The position numbers and the translations under genes were made by a program. Shown here piece by piece: positions 57,618-64,000 of a DNA stretch of 64,000 bases. Origin of the DNA: Ophthalmolycus amberensis (Eukaryota; Chordata; Actinopteri; Perciformes; Zoarcidae); NCBI GenBank assembly GCA_024529925.1, contig JAFEUB010001061.1, positions 242,001 to 306,000 of the forward strand. Reading direction: 5' to 3'. A model generated the notes under the pieces. It was not told the DNA's origin. It did not search any database and was given only the letters and a program-made list of their open reading frames with translations. Numbering within the stretch: position 1 is the stretch's first letter; every line of letters starts with the position of its first letter.

Positions 57618-58575
57618 ATAGCACAGCTATTGCCTCCCCACAATCAAGATGGTGGCGTGAAAAGACATCCTCATACTGCAAAACAAGATCAGCCATCCTC
57701 CTCTTACAGTCCACTGACACTTCACATGACTCAATGTCAACAGTACTGAGCCCAACTGAATCGAGCTTGTCTTTGGCAGAATCTGCATCAACAGTAGGGG
57801 GCACGGTTGATTGGGTGCAACCGGCCAGGGGAACCTCTGTCTGCTCAGCCACATCCATGTCCTCAAGCGCTACACATGTGTATACATCAGCCAGCTTTGC
57901 ATTGCGCCTCAACAGCACAGGTCTGTCAGATGTATTGATGAGCTTTAGCGGGACCTGCCTGTCTCCCCACAGTGTAGTTACAATCTTTGCGACCAGAACA
58001 CCTCTGGGAAACGAACGGGACGACGTGGGCTCTGTTATGACGGTGCTACCTGGAGAAATAGCAGTGTTCTTGGGCAGTTTTCCCCAGATAAGATATTCAC
58101 GGCCAGGCTCAAGGTAAGTGGCTGAGTCACATCTGACTGTACCGACCTTATCAGGAACATCTCCTCCTTTCCAGGGGTTCACACCTGAGAGCATAGACAG
58201 GAAACGTTCTGTTTCTGGGTCTTTGTCTGGGCAAGGTCCAGAGACTGTTTTCCAGTAGGACTCACATAGCTTAGACTGATGCAGGATGTGTTTTATAACA
58301 TTTGTCCCGAGTATCAACTCATCGTGCTGTCCTGGGACAACAAGTGTGGGAACAAACATCTTACAGCCATACACTTCCATTTCCACATCAAAAGCACACT
58401 TGGGCCGAACACGAAGTCCGCCACATCCAACAAGGACTACATTCACATCAATCCGTTTTTGGTCGGTTATCACTCCAGCATCTCTCAGTTTCATCTCAGC
58501 TGTTTCGTTAATGCTACAAGCCATGGAACCACTGTCCAACATGCCTCCTATTGTCACTGTCCCACCCATCACCAC
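57610..58575 (-). CDS. Gypsy protease and pol N-terminal region
   Basis: Residues 1-30 hold a retropepsin-type active site (GMLDSGSMACS), then about 250 residues of linker that include PLKLINTSDRPVLLRRNAKL, and the RT entry segment LQYEDVFSRHHLDCGEA. The frame then runs into IAVLFG and stops, because the deletion has joined it out of frame to the YLDD region. The upstream gag-pol junction also has stops and a frame change (58576-58749). The aspartic protease would cleave the polyprotein. Confidence 0.85.
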   Translation of the reverse strand: MVMGGTVTIGGMLDSGSMACSINETAEMKLRDAGVITDQKRIDVNVVLVGCGGLRVRPKCAFDVEMEVYGCKMFVPTLVVPGQHDELILGTNVIKHILHQSKLCESYWKTVSGPCPDKDPETERFLSMLSGVNPWKGGDVPDKVGTVRCDSATYLEPGREYLIWGKLPKNTAISPGSTVITEPTSSRSFPRGVLVAKIVTTLWGDRQVPLKLINTSDRPVLLRRNAKLADVYTCVALEDMDVAEQTEVPLAGCTQSTVPPTVDADSAKDKLDSVGLSTVDIESCEVSVDCKRRMADLVLQYEDVFSRHHLDCGEAIAVLFG

Positions 58576-58749
58576 AGGTGTGTAGAAAAGACTGTCACTA
58601 CTGCCAACTCGATGAATATTCTGATAAACGACAACTTCAGATTCATCACGAGTCTCTCACAGATGTGTAAACAGTCTCAGCATCAGACATGTCGTCTATT
58701 TGGGAGTTTGTTGTGCGACCTGTACTGCCTCCCTCGGAATACAGGTCAG

Positions 58750-60222
58750 CTAGTTTCCCTCAGTTTGAGAATGGGGGGAGTTCTTGGCAGGGCAGTTCAG
58801 TTTGGTGTGGCCAGGGGCGTGGCAGGCAAAACACAGTCTCTCGGACATACAATGTGTAATGGTGCTGTGGTCCGAGTCATTACAGACCTTACAAACTTCC
58901 TCTCTGACGCGTTTCTCACGATAGGCACGCTGGAATCTCCCACCTTGCATTGGACGTGCAGCATCTCGCAGTTGCATTTTCTCCGTCATCTCCTGAAACA
59001 TGTCGACCACACGAGTGAGAAGTCTCTCCTCTGACTGTTGGAGATTCTGTGCCACAGCTGGTACAGAGGGATGACTCATAGCATGATGAGGTTCACCTTG
59101 ACCTGGGGTAGACGCAGGAGAGAGGCAAGGAGGATGATGCACATGATGCTGGCCATGGAGAGAGAAAGGTGAAGGACTCGGAGTAAGACACTGCACAGAC
59201 ACCGTCTGACTTGTTGATGGCTGACTAGGCTGCTCAGAGGTGGCTGCAGTGACGTAGTTCTTCAGTTCTGCAGTACCAGCGGCTCCACCACTGGCCCTCA
59301 ACTCCCTTTGATAGTCATCAATCCTCAGCTGCACATCACGTGAGGTCCATTCATGGAGTGGCTTACACTTTAAGGTGCAAGACAACTCTGGGTCTGGGCA
59401 ATGTTTGACGAACATGAGAGCCACTTCATCATTCATGTTCTCCGTCCGCTTCCCTTGTCTGCTTAGGCCCTCAAGTGCTAGGTCGGCAGCTTTGTTGAGT
59501 CTTATCCAGTAGTCGACTGGATTTTCTCTGTGCTTAGGCAGAGTGGCATAGAAGTCTGCTAGAGGGAGACATGAGGGAGCAACACTGAAGTAGTGAAGAA
59601 GAACATTGTACATCAGTTCAGGTCTCTGTTTAACGTCAAGCGTAGGATCACTACGCAATGCAATCTTCACAACATCCCTGGCCTTGCCCATTTAATGGCT
59701 CATAACTTCCTCGGCTTGGTCGCACACAGGAATCTCTCGTTATCTGAGATGTGTTTTAGCCATGTCAATCCAGTCCTGGATTGGGTATTTGTCGGTGTTA
59801 TCCCCTCTGAATGTCTGGAGTCCTTTATCAGAGTTTACATGGACTGTCACATGTGGAGAACGGTCATGTTGGTCAACATCACAGTGTGTGTTCTGGGTGG
59901 TAGTAGTCTGGTGGTCACTGTTCATGTTTACTACACCAGCTGAGATCAACTTTGCTACAATGGATTCCCCAATTTGAGCACCTAACTGCCCTACCATGTC
60001 TGTAAGATGATGAATAGCATCCAAATCACTGCCAGGAGTGGACGTGAGGGGACCGTCTCTCATAAGCCCACTAACAGGAGTACTACCTGGGCTCTGACCT
60101 AGCCCTGTATCCTCACTACTGTCACGTGTTAGCTTAGAATGTCCCACATCCCTACTGCCCGCTATATGACTGAGCCAAACATCCCTACCTTTTGGCAGAC
60201 GAGGACTAGCAAACTCATCCAT
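58750..60222 (-). pseudogene. Gypsy gag with two in-frame nonsense codons
   Basis: One frame from the ATG at 60222 (MDEFASPRLPKGRDVW) to 58750. It is interrupted by TAA after KTHLR (59742-59740) and again just before MGKARDVV at 59691; reading through both gives a continuous gag-like protein. The N-part has a matrix/leader region; the middle (from 59691) is a capsid-like retrotransposon gag domain (ENPVDYWIRLNKAADLALEG). The C-part carries two zinc knuckles: CKVCNDSDHSTITHC (slightly irregular) and CFACHAPGHTKLNC (canonical CCHC), which bind the RNA. Both stops would truncate Gag at 160 residues. Confidence 0.88.
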
Positions 60223-60486
60223 TGTTATTTCACCAGCCGTTTATAACTATTAAATGTACTTGCGTTGTGTGTACTTAGAACCAAAATGCAGTAGAAATGC
60301 AAGTTAATGTAAAAAGAAAATTTAAAAAAATAACTAATACAATAAAGATAGACAATTCAAATCACTATGCCCTATTCCACAGTCTTTTATAAACCTTAAA
60401 TGATCACAGCAGTCCTGAAAAGGCAGATCAGGACGGCAGCACAGCATCCACGGCGACGAGCATCAAGCTGATCTGAAGATCCGAAG

Positions 60487-60498
60487 GTCACGGCACCA
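60487..60498 (-). promoter_or_regulatory. Primer binding site, tRNA-His
   Basis: One base inside the 5' LTR, the minus strand reads TGGTGCCGTGAC. This complements the 3' end of vertebrate tRNA-His including CCA (12 bases as I recall the tRNA). Confidence 0.7.
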
Positions 60499-60499
60499 G

Positions 60500-61291
60500 T
60501 GTAACAGACTTGGAATGGCATTGAAGGAGACGACTCAGAGGGTAGTTTTCCAGCATTTATTCGCTGCAGAAGACAACATAAACCACATTAGTTTCTTCCT
60601 GGTCTCACGCTCTCTGTATACATCCGCTCCCTCATCAGTACGAAACACCACTGTCTGGGGAAGTCGGGACTAACAGCGACATCAAGTGGACAAAACAAAC
60701 AACTACATGAGGTGGAATGATTAACAAAACCCGCGAAAATTATAACATTAAACAAAGGAAAATACATACCTGCAGAAGACAACATAAACCACATTAGTTT
60801 CTTCCTGGTCTCACTCTCTCTGTATACATCCGCTCCTAAACATGCAAGACAACAGAATTCACACAAAGGAATGCCAAAGTATCTGCGTCGTTACGTTATG
60901 ACAGGGCAGCCTGACGTAAAAGTAAATGGCGCCAAATAGGCGAACTGAAACAGCCAGTAAACTTATATTTTCCACAGTCAAAACGGCACGTAACAGCTTC
61001 ATAAGGGCGTCGCCTTAGCAGTTACTAAAGTACGTAACGTAAACAGTTACATTCCCGAAGAAAACAACAAAACAGTGCAACGATATTATTCCACACAACT
61101 TACCCTCATCAGTACGAAACACCACTGTGAGGGAAAGTCGGGACTACGGGGGCTTCGGAGGTACAAAATAGGCGAGACGCCGCTTCCGCAGGAAGCATTA
61201 ACAAAATAAAACGCGAAATAAAAATAGCTCATAAAGATAGAATTCACACATACTCAACAGAATAATAAAGTACATTTTTAACTCTGTTACA
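60500..61291 (-). repeat. 5' LTR of the Gypsy element
   Basis: The partner of 53348-54139, equal in length. Visible differences are at 60609, 61038 and 61170 (relative to 53457, 53886 and 54018). Confidence 0.95.
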
Positions 61292-63160
61292 TGTGCATAA
61301 ATACCCAGTTCTAATTCAGTCTCACTGTATCTGTCTCTCTGTTTGGACTAAAGAAGATAGTAAGTAGATGAAGTCCAATGATCAACCCCAAAAGCATTAA
61401 AGCCACGATGTCTATATATTATGAAGTTAACATTGCACACAAAGACGAGGCTCGTTTGGATCACATTCCAGCATCAGCAACAATTGTACTGCTGACAAGT
61501 CTTTCTTTGCCTCCTTTTGTAGTTGAAATGTTCAAATTACATCTCACATAAACACTTCACTCCAGAGGCAATTCATTTCATACATTCTTACGTGAAAAAG
61601 GACTATAATCAGACAAATGCTTTTTTTGGATGCTTGCTGTGTACTTTGCTGCTCCTGGGAGCTGAGGCCACCTGCTGGATTCTCCTAACGCACTAATGGG
61701 ATTTAACAAACGGAGACTTGTGAGCTGTTGCAGGCTTATGAATAATAAATGATTAAATAAACGTTTCCGTCGAGCTTGACATCAATTAAGATTTTTCTTG
61801 TGTTGCCAAATAAATACTTTATTTTAGCTGATTAAATGAAATACCCCCCACCCAATAAAAACAAACAAACATGTTAACCGAGATTGCCCTCGCCAAGTAC
61901 TGCATGCTGTCACGTGCAAACACTGTCATCAGGGTGTGCATGTGCATGTGCTCTGTGCCGGTAACAACAGGAGAGTTCAGCCCTAAACCAAACCAGACCT
62001 ATCAGGAAGTGTCTGAAGTCAGAGGAGGAAGACTTTGTGCACGAGTTCTACCATTTAATTCTACTGTACTTCCCACCAGCACCTTGGCAGCTGCAGTTCC
62101 CAAACACAATACAAGTTGGTAAGTGAACATGTGATCACGCTAAGTGTTGTGGCAACGTGACAGTCCCCCATGTTTCACACCTGCTGACCAGTAAACCAGA
62201 AAGAAGACATATGGGCATCAACGAGGACACACTTTAGAGTCTGATGATCTGGACATCACAGAACTGGTCAACACGTACTTTTTGGCCAGAAGTCTAGGAA
62301 ACAAACATGACAGGTACAGTGTAACTGCAGAGAGCGGCGCCTTCCTCCTATACATATATTCTCATTAAATATTTTTTCATGTCAAATTTTTGTTTCAATG
62401 TTTAAAATTGGAGCAGCATCTATGTTGAGAAATGCATTGTTTTTGCCTTCTGGCTAGTCGGATGAACTGATCACAGTACAAGCGGTATAGTTCCTTTTGT
62501 ATTAAGTCAATGAATGGCTAAAGTCTTAAAGAGTCTCTTTTGTGTGTGTGTAGGTGTGAGAGAGAGAGAGAGACAAAAGGTCCTGTAGACATTTCAGCCA
62601 TGAACAACTATTTGAGTTTCCACACAGTGTAGACTCAACATTAATCACAACATTGATCAGCCTGATCATGTCTGAATATGAAAATGTCCTCAGAGCATCC
62701 CTTGTGGGTTTCCACAGATATTGTCTCTGGAGGGAGGAGAGAGTCAATATTTGCCTTTATACTGGCACTCCCACCAGGCTCAGGTGTGTCCCGTCAGCTG
62801 ACGAGCAACAACCTGAAAGACAGAATCACCGACACCTCCCTCCTGTACCGAACCTCTGCTTACCAGTAAAGACTGTTTTACATACACCTTATTCTGTGTT
62901 GTTGGTCGTTTATTTGAGTCCTGTTTTCCCTGCTTCACCGGTCGTAACACAGAGAGACAGACCAGGCAAGACAACCAACTACAAAGCCCTCCTGACTATT
63001 TGTTACTGTCCCCTTGTGCATCAATGTAGTCACTACAACTGAGACGGACTTGGCTTATGTATTGAATGAGGCATGACGTCAACAACATGTTCAACAACAT
63101 GCCATGCTTGGGATGGTTATCATGTGAATGACACAGCAGAACGTTCAGCCATTCAAGACA
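61292..63160. other. Intergenic, nothing firm
   Basis: No known repeat. One exon-like stretch at 62234-62312 (TTTAG|AG ... GACAG|GTACAG) reads SDDLDITELVNTYFLARSLG in one frame, but no neighbours were found. Confidence 0.3.
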
Positions 63161-63167
63161 GTGATAA

Positions 63168-63260
63168 GATAAAATAAGATAAGATAATCCTTTATTAGTC
63201 CCTCAGTGGGGAAATTACAGGATTACAGCAGCATTGCTCACAAGTAATAAAATAAAGATA
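63168..63260. repeat. Common teleost repeat fragment
   Basis: AAGATAATCCTTTATTAGTC followed by CCTCAGTGGGGAAATTACAG is a frequent fish repeat end. Confidence 0.65.
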
Positions 63261-63714
63261 AAATCAAGTAATATAATAAACTAAACAGTAAACAGTAAAA
63301 CAGTAATAAAATAAGACAGTAAAGAAGAGTATTAAATATACCAGTATATACAGAATATACAGAATATACAGACGGATCAGGTAAATACTTAAACGTATTG
63401 GATATTGCACGGATTAGATAAGATATTGCACCAGGTGAATGAATTAGAGTGTTCAAAGTGTTCGTGTTCAAGTGTTAGTGGTCTACCGAGAGCAGAAAAG
63501 ATAGCAAGACAGTGATACGAGGGAAAATAGCTGAGCTAATTACAATTCCAAACAAATGCCATAGTTTTCTTTTTATTCCACTTGGTCAACCTAAAACATG
63601 ACATGTTCTCTGTATTGTGTTTAAACAGCAATTTAAAAGTGAAATTTACCATCCATTTTAGACGACCAAAATGTTACAATTAACTTTGATTTACTGAAAA
63701 CACACTGTGAAAGG

Positions 63715-63860
63715 GTTAAAGTTCTAAGATGGAGACAAGGACGACTCCCAGGCGGGACAACGTTGTGGTAGAGACCTGTCAATCACAAGATAGCCCCGCC
63801 CTAAAGCATACCCTGCTGTGAAACTAAAGATTGAGACCATAAACTGTTGTTGACGATGTT
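63715..63860. repeat. Common teleost repeat fragment
   Basis: CTAAGATGGAGACAAGGACG, GACCTGTCAATCACAAGATAG and CCCCGCCCTAAAGCATACCC match a repeat seen in many fish genomes. Confidence 0.6.
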
Positions 63861-64000
63861 TACCTAGGTAATGCATCTGGTGGCATGCCACACTTTAACT
63901 ATTTCTTATGTAAAGTGCTGGATATATTTGCAAATTGATGCAGGAAAACAATGTGAATGAGATCTCTTGCAGAATGCATGTTTTAAATTACTATATTGAT

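Larger units (their letters stand above)
53348..61291 (-). mobile_element. Gypsy/Ty3 LTR retrotransposon, near-complete but defective
   Basis: A 7.9-kb element on the minus strand with two 792-bp LTRs, a primer binding site, a polypurine tract, and gag, protease, partial RT, RNase H and integrase. It is flanked by TGTG at 53344-53347 and 61292-61295 as a 4-bp target duplication, though the left flank is itself a (TG)n run. No env frame was seen. Confidence 0.93.

Noticed and set aside
58279..59034. 251-codon plus-strand frame
   Set aside because: Antisense to gag and protease of the Gypsy element; composition is that of a mirrored frame.

Overview
The window is a stretch of a teleost (probably percomorph) nuclear genome. 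The reasons are split exons with GT/AG sites, AT-rich intergenic DNA, and a transposon mix typical of bony fish: Helitron-like, piggyBac, hAT, PIF/Harbinger, pogo, an L2/Maui-type LINE, a second LINE, a tRNA-derived SINE and a Gypsy LTR element. I see no prokaryotic operons, CRISPR arrays or rRNA, and no tRNA genes apart from the SINE head.

Layout. 1-3150 (minus): the 5' part of a Helitron-type protein, with two herpes-tegument-like cysteine peptidase domains followed by two OTU domains. It is broken by one frameshift, abuts an AT minisatellite, and runs off the left edge. 3.7-8.8 kb: a small three-coding-exon coiled-coil gene (minus) and a divergent four-exon gene (plus). A copy of the coiled-coil gene's promoter and first exon lies upstream of the Helitron ORF. 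9.5-10.7 kb: a complete non-autonomous Harbinger element with TAA target duplication. 15.3-18.0 kb: an 88-bp palindrome and a frameshifted piggyBac transposase gene. 18.1-21.4 kb (minus): a spliced gene joining a KMT5A-like SET domain to a protein kinase domain whose catalytic loop is damaged. 24-25.6 kb: 3' end of an L2-type LINE. 27.5-33.5 kb: hAT elements, a tnp2-like transposase relic and a foldback element nested in a hAT. 34.8-39.0 kb: a recent tandem duplication of about 1.98 kb carrying short phase-0 exons. 39.4-45.4 kb: a SINE and inverted repeat, then LINE, hAT and solo LTR nested in one another. 50.2-53.0 kb: LINE 3' end, then a pogo-type transposase relic with a PHD-finger reading frame behind it. 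53.3-61.3 kb (minus): a Gypsy element with two 792-bp LTRs, a tRNA-His primer site, gag, and a pol that lacks the first part of reverse transcriptase. The rest is mostly unannotatable intergenic DNA with short common fish repeats.

Most likely host genes: the coiled-coil gene, the divergent plus-strand gene, the SET-kinase gene and the short-exon gene in the tandem duplication. The other coding regions are parts of mobile elements, nearly all broken. The most interesting items are the paired live/dead protease domains in the Helitron-type protein, the SET-kinase fusion, the duplicated tail-exon module, and the Gypsy copy with near-identical LTRs but a dead pol.
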